From Hygrophila difformis (Eukaryota > Streptophyta > Magnoliopsida > Lamiales > Acanthaceae), in assembly GCA_030278955.1 (NCBI GenBank), contig JAOANR010000012.1, forward strand, positions 28,699,977 through 28,763,976: a stretch of DNA of 64,000 nt. Direction: 5' to 3'. A model generated the notes under the pieces. The model saw nothing but the letters and a program-made list of their open reading frames with translations. It searched no databases and had not been told where the DNA came from. The translations under genes and the position numbers were made by a program. The stretch's first letter is position 1; each line of letters opens with the position of its first letter. Below are positions 12,121-23,475 of the stretch, piece by piece.

Positions 12121-13512
12121 ATGTTTTTGTGTTGTTCTGCAGTGCCAAGAAGCAATCAAAATTTGTTGTTTGATCCAGAAATCGAACGAACATTTCGAGC
12201 ACTACGCCTTGGAAAAAGAGTGAGGCCTGACCAAATTGAAGTGTTTGTAAATTCCTCTTCAGACGACGAAAGATCAGTTGACAACAATTCTGAAATTAGT
12301 CCAACAACAGAAATGGCTGCCGAACAGACAATTGAGCAGCATCTTCAAGGGACAAATGCAGATTATTTAACCCGACCAGCAAAGCCTATGGTTGATGCCC
12401 TTCATTTCCAAATTCAGCCAGCGTTAATCACAATGGTGCAAGCCAATCAATTCAATGGTTCGCCCGTGAATGATGCTGTTGAACACATTACCAACTTTCT
12501 GGACTTGTGTGACACCGTGAAGCTTAATGGAGTGTCTGAAGATGCCATCAAGCTGAGGTTGTTCCCTTTTTCACTCCGAGACAAAGCAAAGGCCTGGTAC
12601 AATACATTGCCACTACATCGAATTAACACTTGGGAAGCGTTGGTAAAACTCTTCCTGGAACAATATTTTCCTCCTTCTAAAGTTCTAGAGATACAAGAGA
12701 AAATTAAGGACTTTATCCAGGATGAGGATGAGAACCTACTTGAGGCATGGGATCGCTACAACACTTTAGTTGTGCGATGCCCAAAGCATGACTTTGAGGA
12801 GTGGCAATTAATTCACGTTTTCTATAATGGCCTGACTGATACTTGGAGAAATCTTTTGGATGCAGCTGCTGGAGACTCTTTCATGGCTATTGGCCCTACA
12901 AAAGCTAAAGCCATCATCAAAAAGAAAATTGAAAATATGAAAAAGTTTCCAGCAAAGCAAACAGGAAAGGGGAAGGGAACAAGAGGATTATACCAGGTGA
13001 CAAATGAGGTCTCTTTGGAGGCTAAAGTGGAGCTTCTTTCTAGGGAGTTGGAGTCTTTAAAGACTAAGCAGGGAAGAACTTTGAGGTGTGGGTTGTGTCA
13101 TGGTGGGCACGAGACTTCTGAATGCCATTTGTTGACACAAAAAGAAAGTAAGAAGGAAGATGAACATCAAGTCAAGTGTGAGGATGTTAACTATGTTAAC
13201 AATCCTCACAACAACTATAATCGCCCTTCTTATCATCAAATTCAGCCCCCTTGCCCACAAAATCCTTATCGCCAGCCAAACATTAACCAATATCCATATC
13301 ATCCACCAAATTTCCAACCTTTACCACCTCAACATCAACAACCAAACAAGGAGGTTAGTGGGCAGGAACTGATGAATATGTTTATGGCCAACCAACAAGT
13401 AATTCAACAATTGCAAGCAGCCATGAAGAATCTGGAAGTTCAGGTGGAGCAAATAGCCAAGGATGTGGCAGGACGAAAAGGGGATGGCTCTGGATCATCA
13501 GGGGGCAAATGA
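12121..13512 (+). CDS. gag: gag polyprotein of element A
   Basis: A 463-residue retrotransposon Gag. The capsid-like core includes LRLFPFSLRDKAKAWYN, then FLEQYFPPSKV and LLEAWDRYNTLVVRCP, as in Ty3/gypsy Athila-group Gag. One zinc knuckle (C323-X2-C326-X3-H330-X4-C335) is slightly shorter than the usual CX2CX4HX4C. The C-terminus is rich in Pro, Gln and Asn and ends with a coiled-coil-like stretch. The start is uncertain: related elements begin MPRS, while here the equivalent codon is GTG (VPRSN), so the in-frame ATG at 12121 adds eight residues. The reading frame is intact. The stop is followed by non-coding DNA, not protease. Confidence 0.9.
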   Translation: MFLCCSAVPRSNQNLLFDPEIERTFRALRLGKRVRPDQIEVFVNSSSDDERSVDNNSEISPTTEMAAEQTIEQHLQGTNADYLTRPAKPMVDALHFQIQPALITMVQANQFNGSPVNDAVEHITNFLDLCDTVKLNGVSEDAIKLRLFPFSLRDKAKAWYNTLPLHRINTWEALVKLFLEQYFPPSKVLEIQEKIKDFIQDEDENLLEAWDRYNTLVVRCPKHDFEEWQLIHVFYNGLTDTWRNLLDAAAGDSFMAIGPTKAKAIIKKKIENMKKFPAKQTGKGKGTRGLYQVTNEVSLEAKVELLSRELESLKTKQGRTLRCGLCHGGHETSECHLLTQKESKKEDEHQVKCEDVNYVNNPHNNYNRPSYHQIQPPCPQNPYRQPNINQYPYHPPNFQPLPPQHQQPNKEVSGQELMNMFMANQQVIQQLQAAMKNLEVQVEQIAKDVAGRKGDGSGSSGGK

Positions 13513-15047
13513 GGGAGAATCCTCATTTTTAGTTTTCTTGCACTGTTGTTTTCTTTTTCTGTTTTTTTATATATTATTATTATTATTTATTTTGAGGGTT
13601 TCTTGTGTTTTTGTAGGAACATGGTGTCCATTTACAATGCTTGGAGCAGGAATTAGAACAAGGGACATGAACCTTAATATCAAAAAGCATAGAGACTTTC
13701 CAGGTTTTGTTTATTTGTTTTGTGGTGAGGTTTAAAGCCACCACAAAGGTATGAACATGTTAATGTGGAAAAAATTTCTTGCATATTTGAAGAGAATGTC
13801 CAGAAATTTAATTCTAGTTCTAAGCATTTAGAATTCATGTTTCTTGTCTGTGGTATTTTTTATTTTTATTTTTATTTATTTTTTTTTTTTTAATTTTTAT
13901 TTTTATTTTTTTCTTGGATGATTGTTCAAAGTGTTCTAGGAATTCACTAATACATGGAAAATTTATACATTTTAACACTTAGATTTGGCAATGTCTAAGT
14001 GTGAGGATGTACATCCACACATTGTGATGTGAGAAATTTACATTTATTCATGTTATAATTAATTAAATTCTCACATAGTACAAAGCTGTTAAAATTTCCA
14101 GATTTACATTGGTAAGGCTTTGAATGTGAATCCATGTTTTGTGTGTCTGTTGTGTTGTTTTTCTGTGTATCGGGTCTGTTGTGTGTGTTCTTTTGTGCTT
14201 TTGTTTTGAGGATACACTTTGGAATTCATGAGGCTCATGGCTTGGGAATTATTATTTAACATTTTAACACTTTTCATTATGTTTAGAGATTGGGCATATT
14301 TAAGTTCTACTTTTATTCATAATTCCCAGTTTTTCAATGATGAGACGAGTTGAGTTCTAAGCCTAGTAAATTGTTTAAAAGCCGAATTTTGGAAACAAAG
14401 CCATACTTGGATTTTAGCATCTAAGGTTACATTATACTTTGGTTGGAAAGTGCATCGAGGCTGTCTATTTTATATACACTTTTCCATGGCTGAAAATCAT
14501 AAAGATATGGTAAGATTTTAATTTTGTTGTTGAGTTGATTAAAAGAATGAAAAAAAAGAAAAAAAAAATGATTGTTGAAAAAGAATCCCAAAAAAAAATA
14601 TTAGAAAAAAAATCATAAAAGATGGCACATTGTTCCTCTGGCACAAGTAGCTTTTCGAATTCAACCGTCTACAACTCAGCGAAAGTGTCATGAATAAGGA
14701 AGGTTGAAGCCTCGTCCAATAAGTCGGACAGTGGGGTTCTCTTTTGAGTTGCCGAATAATAAATCACTCAATAATAAAAATAAAAATCTGATCATATCTA
14801 ATTAATAGGTTCGTGATGTGGTTTATGTGAAATAGATGCCTTGATGCTCATTTCTTACATGTGGTGTGATGTGACTGATCTATGTTGGTCCAAGTTGCTG
14901 AGTTTCAGAAATTTTAGCACCTTACACAGTTGAATGGCAGGAAATCCTTGTTTTGTTATTGAGAAGCTGATGTTTATGCCTATATATATTGGATGCTTGG
15001 AAATGTCTTCTTATTTTATTTTTATCGCTCAAGGGACGAGCGATGTT
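13513..15047 (+). other. non-coding region between gag and 3' LTR of element A
   Basis: 1.5 kb without a convincing ORF. It contains a hairpin with arms TTGTGGTG and CCACCACAA at about 13718-13747, T-rich tracts near 13860-13920, an internal copy of the 3' polypurine-like tract at 13996, and A-rich tracts at 14550-14620. This is where an autonomous relative would carry pol and env-like genes. Confidence 0.7.
13996..14010 (+). other. internal polypurine-like tract of A
   Basis: TAAGTGTGAGGATGT is identical to the 15 bases just before the 3' LTR at 15048-15062. It could act as a second plus-strand primer. Confidence 0.6.
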
Positions 15048-15062
15048 TAAGTGTGAGGATGT
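15048..15062 (+). other. 3' polypurine-like tract of A
   Basis: TAAGTGTGAGGATGT directly abuts the 3' LTR. It is purine-rich rather than pure purine, and it matches the position and pattern of the tract in element C. Confidence 0.7.
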
Positions 15063-16718
15063 TGATAGCCTCCTTTGGATGCTATCTTTTAAGCCATTTC
15101 CAAGCCATATCTTCAATGAATTTTAGAGTGAAATCCTCATTTTTGTGTGTTTTTGTTGTGTTTTGAGTGAGTTTTTAAATTAGGATATTATATTAGATTT
15201 TAATTGAATAAAACACAAAATCACATTTAAAGTTGATGATTTATAATGATTTATCTTGATGAGTTTTGAATGTGATTTTGTAGGTTGCAATGGGATGAAT
15301 AAAGCATAAATGGAGGTGAGGAGAAGAAAAAAAAAGAATTGAATCAAGTCATTTTTGGCGTAGCGAAGGCCAATTACGCTAGGTTGGAGGAGCTAGCGTC
15401 AGTTTACGCCAACATTGAAAGATGGAAAATTTGTACAAGTTTCAGCTAGCGTAGGCAAGAGGAACTACGCCAAAATTATCAAGCTGGCGTCACTTTACGC
15501 CAGAGCTGAAAGGGCCAAAAATAATTTTCCAGGGCTAGCGTAACTCAGGCAAACTACGCCAAATGTCTCGGGCTAGCGTCACTTTACGCTAGGTCTGGCA
15601 GTTTCAGAATTCAGTTTTGGTGGTTCCAAGGTCGGTTTTTGTTGGTTTTGCTCGACTTTCCCTTGCTTTTATGAAGGCTGAAAAACATCAAATACAAGAG
15701 AGAAGTCAGAGATTCGTCATCATCCATCCTAGAAACACACACATCATTTCTTTTTCATCTCCATCAATTCTATTTTAGTTTGGTATTGTAACAGGATAGG
15801 ATAAGTTCCGTTCTTGTATTCTAGGATTGTTATATAACTATAGGTTGTGATCTAGATTATGTACTGGGAATCATCATCATTGGATCTGTAAATTTGATGC
15901 AATCTGAAGACGGGAGTCGACAGGAGCGATTGAAGTACGAGTTCAATGTCCTTCCAGGGAGTATTTGAAAAAGAATGCTATTTTAAATTTCATGGATGAA
16001 TTCAATATTTGACATTGATTGTTGTTCTTGTTTCTGGAATCATTATTGTGAATTGTTGATTAATTTTCAAGCCAATTCATGAAGTCGAGATTAGTCGGGA
16101 GACAGATTTCGAATCTTTTTGATGATCAATTATTTGAACTTGGGAAAGAAGAATAATCTGATCAATAAAAAGTTCCAGAACAATATACTTGCATGAAAAG
16201 ATGATTCCTGTACATATATTCTAGTTTCACATGCCTTTTTCTAAAATCTGCGACTTGGTGCATTAATGAAGTGGTGTGGCTTCTGTATACTAAATCAAAT
16301 CCACAATGAATATGATTAAACTTTAGTAAAATTGGGAAGTAGACTAAGGTTTTAAATTAATATTCATATCTGAAATTTATATTAAGTCGGGAGGCTTGAT
16401 ATAAGGATTTGGCAATTAGAAGTTATATTATTTTCAATTATTTTTAATAGCAGATTAAACATAATCCTAGTTTGCAAGAATTCTTTCATTATTATTTTTA
16501 TATATTTAGTTTAATATTAGCATTAGTAGTCATTAAATAAAATTGTCAACTCGACTTATTTTTTTTAATAGCTAGAACATGGATTTATTTTAATACATAT
16601 AGCCAAAGCATGAATTGATATGTTTTTAACTCCCTGTGGATTCGACCCGGCATTAGCCGGTATATTATTTGCGATACCGTACTTGTGTTTGATTTAAAGG
16701 CACAATTCTACGCGATCA
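15063..16718 (+). repeat. 3' LTR of element A
   Basis: 1656 bp. Compared with the 5' LTR: one A fewer in an A-run, a 4-bp deletion (TTATTAGG to TAGG), CCGTA to CTGTA, and TTAC to TTAT. It is followed by TSD ATGGT at 16719-16723. Confidence 0.95.
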
Positions 16719-16723
16719 ATGGT

Positions 16724-18989
16724 CCGAATAGTGGTCGGTGGAAGCCTTGGCGGTTAGTCCATCCGGGATTATAATAGCTGCTCAGCTGACCCCTATCCGG
16801 ATACAGTTTTCTTTTCTTTATCTTAATCTCAAACCCGAATCTCAAACTGTGCCAACACTAGACGACATAGGTCAATGTCGTCTAGTAATTAAGACAGTGA
16901 AAGAACATGTAGGTTTTTCATCCCAATTCACAGACAGTGAGTGGTCTAAATGACAGCGACCACTGTCATTTTGATCAGTTTACTATCTAAAACCGTTCCA
17001 CCTGGAATAGTTGGGACCCGGATAGCAGATGTTTGCAGTCTGGATAATCCCAACTATTTCAGTCATCCTTTTTAGCCAATAATAAATTCTTCTCATCCCC
17101 GGCTATTTCATCTCTGTGTGTCAACTTCTGTCTAAACCCACCTTATATTTTGGGTTATTTAATTTTACACTTCTCTATAAATTTATGCATGATATTATTA
17201 TGTAGATATTGTGGTCAATATTGGGATCCTTCCCTTGGACATAGAAGTCTTGATTTAAATCAGATGTTTCATAATAAATTTCCAACAAAAATTCCTTTAT
17301 AAAATCCGGATCTGAGTAAGGGATAAATTCGACAGTTATGACTAATTCATATCCGACTGGGGGTTGATTTTGGGAAATTAGAAGCAGAGTCAGCGATTAG
17401 GTCTCACCTAGACTGAAAGGATCTGTATTTTAATCGAGAATCTAGTACCTGATAGGGAATGATTTTCAGATTTATTATTTTCCAAAATTGTTGTTTGTTG
17501 GAAATCTTGTATTAAATATTGCACTGGGTCAGATTCCACTTGGATTCCGATAAGGTGTGACAGATAATATTAGAGGAACAACATTCGGGCCTTGGTTATT
17601 TTCTAAGATAGGGTTGAGTATTCTTTCAACTGCTATCCTCTTCTGCCAGAGCCTATTTTTGAGTCCTGAGTGAGTGCATCCGGAACGAACTAATTTATTA
17701 GTTCGTTTCATTAGTTTGTATCTCATAACCACCCGACGGGAAGTGAACACTGCGAGCGGTTCACCGAGAATAGGGAATTCTTGATCCACATCCGGTCATT
17801 TTGACTGGGGGCTTTCTTTTACTACCAGGGTCAGACTTTCAAAAACCTCCGAGTGATAGGATTTTAAATGCTTTCTTTACCGCTCTCTTTTACCGCTTTC
17901 TTTTAACTGCTTTCTCTAGAGGTCACTCGGTTGTATTGAGAGTTGCGTAACTGCTACTAGAACTGAGAGTTAAGGGATAGTTCAGGCTTGATTAGAATCT
18001 TTGGGTGTGACATGGGGGAATGATAGCGGTACTTGACACTTCAACTAATGATTTGTCAGGTGTTGCTTGTCCACCACAGATAATAATATAACTTTGCAAG
18101 GCCTGTGAAGGGAGTTATGAGTCTGTGGTATCTTAGATTATGTTTTCTTAAGAGCATGTAAACTCTTACTGTAAGTACCTGTCTGTTAAAGGGAACATGG
18201 TACAGAGAACATGAGAATTAGCTAACTGAAGGCTTATCCTAAACAAAGATCTGTGTATTAAAATGGAAGTTTAACTGTGTTTCATCTGAATCTTGTCCAA
18301 TCTTTATTCTTTTCTCCCTGTCCCTTCTGTCTCATTTTAAATCTGCTTTCTTAGATAATTTTAACCGCTTTCTTAGAATAATTTTATTGCTTTCTTAGAT
18401 TAAAGTTAATTCGCTTTCTAGAATAATTTTATCTGCTTTATTTTAATTGCTTCCATAGCTTAGTTTAAATTATGTCAAGTAGTTTATAATCAAACACAAA
18501 CTTGAATTGAGTAACCGAGTGGAAAATCTTAGTAAACGGCGTGGGCCCTGCTTCTATCGCACATCCTCCAGTGAACGATCCGGTACTTACTATAAATACT
18601 GCAATTTTTGACTCCGTGCGCTTTCGGGGGGCACAGTTTCTTAACACGAGTAAATAAAAATGTGATTTTTCAGAAAATACTCATGTAGTGGGAATTTGCC
18701 GAAAGTTTCATGGTAGGTGATCTCATGACATGAAATCATGAGAAGTATCATGGCACATATGCCGGGGACCCTCAGTGTGACAGGCTGAAGGTCAATCTAT
18801 CCCGGTTGTACCATGGGACTTGTCAAAAGTTCATGATATGAGAGGACTGCAGCGCCATTTGAAATTAAAGCATCCCACCTGAGTAATAAAGAGTGATACT
18901 CTTAATATATCCCTAAACCCATTCCATAAATCATAACTCCTTCATTTAATAAAATCAATCCCGATTTATTTTATTGAAAAATACTCGTG
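16724..18989. other. right part of old repeat X, non-coding
   Basis: Continues X across the element A insertion. No convincing ORF. Contains many short CTTTCTTT/ACCGCTTTC repeats (17870-18440) and a stretch (18590-18960) of retroelement-like sequence. A short segment near 18855 (CATTTGAAATTAAAGCATC) resembles the internal 3' part of element D near 26408. Boundaries were not found. Confidence 0.4.
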
Positions 18990-20651
18990 TTAATGAAATT
19001 TGTCAAAAGTTTCAATCACCTCTATGGACTTACAACCATCCAACGCCATTTCTGATCCCTCTTCCGATCTACTGGACCCCTGCCCCAATTGACTTTCCCA
19101 GCCTTTCTCTAACTTTCCTGCCCTCAATTCTCCCCTCGTTTCTATCGACCCCTCACCACTTCTTTCTTGGAGGACTTGAGATTGTCGTGGCCTTAATCCA
19201 AGCCCACTGTCTACCACTTCAACATTCTCACTTGGGCCAACCCCTAAAACTCCAGGCCCACTCCATTTAACTACCCCTTCCTTATTAAATTTGCTACCGG
19301 ATAGCCCATCTCCTTGAGGGCCCATACCCTCCTTACGATCCACCAACTCACCCGCACAACCATTTGTTCCTTCTTGGAATTCAAATGCACACTCACTGGT
19401 ATTAATGATGTCTGTAGCAGCTGCCAAATTCAAATTTTGTGAGCCCCTTGATACCACCTTTTTCGATTTTTCCTCTCCCCCATGCACAACAGTCCCGGAC
19501 TGATTACCACCTCTCTTCTCCGATGAAACCTCTGTCTCTCTTGCCTCCACTTCCTCCGCCGGAGTACCTACTGCACTCTCCGAACAACACGAATCAGATA
19601 CTACTATCGGCTCGCAAAAATTTGCCACAACCCTCACAGACATTATGTACTCCCCGACTTGTATCCGGACGTCCGATGGAATAGTGGAATTTCCCTTTAA
19701 AGCTATCAATATCCTTGCCCTATCAAGGCGTTTTCTCCCTGCCGTCTCAGTGTCCACACTGATCACCTTCCCCCAATCTTTCACCAATTCTTGAAAGTTT
19801 TTTTCACTCCAAACATTGAAGGGTAGCCCGAACAAATATATCCACACCTGTTGATTACGAGCCATGACTCCAGGCGACCACTTCCTCTTCCATTCAACGA
19901 ACTTCCGATCTCCCATGTCCGCTAAAAATTTGTCTCTAAACTCTTTGCTGCTGAACACCACCACCATTATAAGGCCTCCACCATAGATTACCTCCTCACA
20001 TTCTTCATATCCCTTAAATAGCCAATCTTGAAAACTAGTTATCATTTCCAAACTCCTGTGGTCTACCACAACTGACTTCTCTAGCCATATAAGATCCCTT
20101 GGCACCATCTCGAGTTTCACCGTGCTAGACCTCTTTCCATTCACACCAACTGCCACACTACTTATGTACCCTCTAGCCACATCTGCATACGATCTCTCGT
20201 CCCGCAAGGCATCGCTGAGCTTTATCCACCTCTGCTCCGGCCTTCCAAATCCCATACACCCCCTCGTGAAATCATTATCTCTCTTGAACGATCTTGCCTC
20301 CTTTCTCACCAGACCCGCTTCTCTCCTGCTCGGATATGCCCAACTGGAAATCAGCTTCCTCCCCCCCATTTCCTTCATATTCATTCTTTCTATAACCCTA
20401 TCAGCTTCCTCTTTGCTTTGGAATCTAAAAAAACCAAACTTGAAACCATTTTCTGGCCACTTCCTGACTGGGACAAACCACGCACGGACCTTAGCCACCT
20501 TTTCCAATTCCCTCAATATTTGGCTGACATTAACACTCACTGGAGTGTTACCAATGTAAACCCCAACCAGATTTCCCCTAGACCTTCCCCTCCTACCTCC
20601 GTCTCTAGTTTCTTGCACTTTCCTCCGGGACGAGCCTACCGCCTCCTCCAT
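18990..20651 (-). CDS. LINE-type ORF1 protein with RRM, no ORF2 attached
   Basis: An intact 553-residue ORF. The basic N-terminus is followed by an RNA-recognition motif: RNP2-like VYIGNTP at residues 31-37 and RNP1-like KFGFFRFQ at 71-78. A second globular part with WIYLFGLPFNVWSEKNF and DWGKVISVDTETAGRKR is typical of plant L1-like ORF1 proteins, which bind the element RNA. The C-terminal 200 residues are low in complexity and acidic/Gly-rich. The endonuclease/reverse transcriptase ORF2 expected downstream on the minus strand is absent; the sequence switches to repeat X right after the stop. LINEs usually lose their 5' end, so a lone 5' ORF is odd. It could be a rearranged LINE or an ORF1-like gene carried by another element. 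Confidence 0.75.
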   Translation of the reverse strand: MEEAVGSSRRKVQETRDGGRRGRSRGNLVGVYIGNTPVSVNVSQILRELEKVAKVRAWFVPVRKWPENGFKFGFFRFQSKEEADRVIERMNMKEMGGRKLISSWAYPSRREAGLVRKEARSFKRDNDFTRGCMGFGRPEQRWIKLSDALRDERSYADVARGYISSVAVGVNGKRSSTVKLEMVPRDLIWLEKSVVVDHRSLEMITSFQDWLFKGYEECEEVIYGGGLIMVVVFSSKEFRDKFLADMGDRKFVEWKRKWSPGVMARNQQVWIYLFGLPFNVWSEKNFQELVKDWGKVISVDTETAGRKRLDRARILIALKGNSTIPSDVRIQVGEYIMSVRVVANFCEPIVVSDSCCSESAVGTPAEEVEARETEVSSEKRGGNQSGTVVHGGEEKSKKVVSRGSQNLNLAAATDIINTSECAFEFQEGTNGCAGELVDRKEGMGPQGDGLSGSKFNKEGVVKWSGPGVLGVGPSENVEVVDSGLGLRPRQSQVLQERSGEGSIETRGELRAGKLEKGWESQLGQGSSRSEEGSEMALDGCKSIEVIETFDKFH

Positions 20652-21429
20652 GTGATGCCTGCCTTATATCATTTATAAGGAATGACACCAGTCTCCATAA
20701 GTTGTAACGCTCGTAACGCCTCCATGATCCTCTCCTCTGATGGCGCCTAATCTTGATGTCTCCGTAATCCTCTCCAGGGAGCCTTCTGAACGCCGCCCTT
20801 CTCTTCCCCGGATAGAAAAATGGACTGGGCTTGACACTTGGGCTGATGCGTATTGGGCTTTCGTGGACTCATATATTTTTTGGTGACAACAAGACTCGTT
20901 TAAAATGTATATTGAATTGCATGAAATATAGAAATGTTAGAATTTTTCAAGGACAAGGGAAGTATATAATATACTATACTCACACACACGTTAACTTGCA
21001 TTATACACTTAGCTTGCACCATCACCTCTTAATGAATTGATTACTCGTATCATAATTCATAAATAAACCTATCTTACATTAGTTAAAGATGTAGTATATT
21101 TCTAAAATATTATTAATTTTTACTTTTATAATTTTTTTTTTATCAAACTCAATAACATATATAAAATTAAAAAAATTAAATTATTTTTAAAATTATAAGT
21201 ATTATACAATCAAATACCTATAATTAATAAAATATAGACATGGTTTTAAATGTCATTTTTACATATAAAAAATTGGTTTTAAACAACTATTTTACCAAAT
21301 AACTTCATATATAAGCCGCTAATGCAACTCACCTAGTCAAACCATTTAAATGTATCAATTATAAACCAACATGTAATTGACTAACAGTGAACCGCCCCAA
21401 ATACCAATCTGATTAGAGTTAATTGTAGC
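20652..21429. other. upstream side of the LINE-type ORF1, then AT-rich DNA
   Basis: 20652-20890 is the leader of the minus-strand ORF1, with a TATAAAT-like motif and a short upstream ORF starting MEALRALQ. Its outer end (20830-20887, ending TTTTTTGGTGACAAC) resembles the LTR end of element D, hinting at an LTR boundary. 20890-21429 is AT-rich with nothing recognised. Confidence 0.35.
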
Positions 21430-21635
21430 AGACTTCTATTTTTGTTATAGTTATAGAAGACAAAATACAATCAAGTGAGATCTTGTTGGATTCGTCTCAT
21501 CTTGTGGTTTTTAAATATACATTTTTAGAATTTTTACATGTACCGAATTTGAGTTATTAATCGTTGAAAATGTGCATTGACATATATGCAAATGAGAATT
21601 GTAACTTTTTTTTTTTTAAAAAAAAGGAGGGAGTA
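21430..21635. mobile_element. Stowaway-like MITE, one end missing
   Basis: The right end GGAGGGAGTA and the internal GAGATCTTGTTGGATTCGTC and GAGTTATTAATCG segments match the other Stowaway-like copies in this window. The left end is diverged or lost. Confidence 0.6.
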
Positions 21636-21839
21636 TGTGGGAGTAAAATTATGTAATTGGTTGAAAATGCCAACATCACCGTCATATTCAACCATTACAA
21701 GAACTTGATCCAGCAACGCAATCTGCATGTACGAATTTTGCATGCTATCCATATTCCCAAATACTCCTAACCCTAAGTATGATAATAGAGGTAATGTAAG
21801 TCTAATGGTAGTGGTACTTACCCTTGTAATGCCATCTCC

Positions 21840-22201
21840 AACCATACCCTCTATTTTTGAGGGAACTACAGTACAAATCTCTATTTTTATAGGATTAAAG
21901 ACTATTCCTATATAATCTATTTTTTTAATTCATTTTTAAATTTATAAATAATATTTACAAACATTTTTTATACAAAATGTTAATAATATATTTATTTTTC
22001 TTATTAACTAAAGTATAGAATTTTTTTTTTTTAAAAAAAGAGAAATGCAGGGTTGAACAGTGCTCTGCCCATTTGGACGGAACACTGTAGCGCCCTCCCA
22101 AATGGGAGGGTGCTCTCCCTATTTTTGCAGGATAGGTTGGAGCCCCCACCCTGCATTCCCACCTGCAAATATGCAAATTGCAGGGTGGGTTGGAGAAGGC
22201 C
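21840..22201. mobile_element. Tourist/PIF-Harbinger-like MITE 1
   Basis: Imperfect terminal inverted repeats TGCCATCTCCAACC and GGGTTGGAGAAGGCC, flanked by TAA at 21837-21839 and 22202-22204. 3-bp TAA duplications are typical of PIF/Harbinger. Non-coding. Confidence 0.65.
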
Positions 22202-22204
22202 TAA

Positions 22205-23067
22205 GGCCATCTCCAGCAATAACTTTATTTTCCAGTCAACTTTACTCTATTTTCCAGTTTAGTTTACAGTTTTTCACTTTTTATCTCCAACAATCAACTA
22301 TAAATTTTCCTTTATTTAAGAATATTCAATTTTGATTCCTTTCATTATTCATTTAATTTTTATCTATCAAATTAATATATTGTATATATTAAAATTATAC
22401 TTCCTCTATTTTTCAATATTTGCTACGGACCCATACATCGTGCAGTTCAATGCACATTCTAAATCATCAATAACTCAAGTCCGGTATAAATAAAAATTCT
22501 GAAAGTTCGATATTTCAAAACTACAAGATGAGACGAATTTAACAAGATCACACTTGACTATATTTTAACTTGTATAACTATGATAAAAATTAAAATCAAA
22601 GCAGTCGAATGAATAGTGCCATATTTTGCAATTGCAAATATTTGAAAACGGAGAAAGTATATTATATTTAAATTTTATAATTAAAATAGAGATATTGAAC
22701 TTAAAAAATTACTACTTAGGAATCAAAACTGACATTTATTTTTTTATTATTACTTAAAGCTAAAATAAAAAGAAGATATAAAGAGTGAAAATAGATATAA
22801 AGAGTAGTATATAAACTTATAATCAAATAAAATGAGAAGAATGCTTTCCCAAAAAAAATAAAATGACAAGGAAAAAAAAAGGAAAAAAGAAAAAGCACCT
22901 AAAAGTGAAATGCCGCTGCTGTGAATAGTGTACCTGTATATATGCGGGGTACTGTTCACGAGACTGGATATTTCCAGTCCAGTCTAGCGTTTTCCGTTCT
23001 TGTTGGAGGAGGCTCCTCCTCAATTTTGGCGTCTAGCACTATTTTCCAGTAGCTGTTGGAGCTGCTC
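22205..23067. mobile_element. Tourist/PIF-Harbinger-like MITE 2, with a Stowaway-like MITE inside
   Basis: Begins GGCCATCTCCAGCAA and ends TAGCTGTTGGAGCTGCTC, with TAA on both sides (22202-22204 shared with MITE 1, and 23068-23070). The terminal segments both carry ATTTTCCAGT in opposite orientation. The copy at 22398-22659 is a later insertion. Confidence 0.6.
22398..22659. mobile_element. Stowaway-like MITE
   Basis: TACTTCCTCTATTTT at the left and AACGGAGAAAGTA at the right, with the family core (ATCAATAACTCAAG, ACTACAAGATGAGACGAAT, CACTTGACTATATTTT). Lies in Tourist-like MITE 2. Confidence 0.75.
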
Positions 23068-23212
23068 TAATATATGTAGGCATTTACTAGCGGCAACATA
23101 CTCCATTAATTGGCCGGTGAAGATCAGCCCTTGGATTGGTTCTGAATTCTCATTCATCCAACACCTGTAATAACTAAGAATTTGGACGGCGCAATTCCTA
23201 GCCAATAAATGT

Positions 23213-23475
23213 TACTCCCTCTGTTCTTAAATAGTTTTCTCTTTCAACTTAATTTAAAAAAACCAATGTTTGCATTAATTAACTCATAAACTTACATTTT
23301 TACCCTTCAACTAAACCCACTCTTAATAAATGTCAACAAATAATATTTATGTAAAGTGAAGGGCAATACAGTAAAAATATAACATAACTACCTATAACTA
23401 TCTAAAAATGACAACTATAATGGAACACTTTTTAATTTCTAAAAAGACAACTAAAAAGTTACGGAGGCACTAGTA
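23213..23475. mobile_element. Stowaway-like MITE, divergent
   Basis: TACTCCCTCTGTTC at the left and TTACGGAGGCACTAGTA at the right. The interior lacks the usual core, so this may be another subfamily. Confidence 0.6.

Larger units (their letters stand above)
10362..16718 (+). mobile_element. element A: gag-only Athila-like LTR retrotransposon (TR-GAG type)
   Basis: A complete 6357-bp element with near-identical LTRs of 1661 and 1656 bp starting TGATAG and ending GATCA, and a perfect 5-bp TSD. Its primer-binding site matches tRNA-Asp, its single ORF is gag, and it has a 3' polypurine-like tract. No protease, reverse transcriptase, RNase H or integrase could be found. I recognise this architecture as the non-autonomous TR-GAG class, which would need enzymes from an Athila/Tat-type partner. 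By eye the LTRs differ by about two substitutions plus 1-bp and 4-bp indels, so insertion is very recent. It lies inside repeat X. Confidence 0.95.

Noticed and set aside
20122..20559. 145-codon plus-strand ORF
   Set aside because: Antisense shadow of the LINE-type ORF1.
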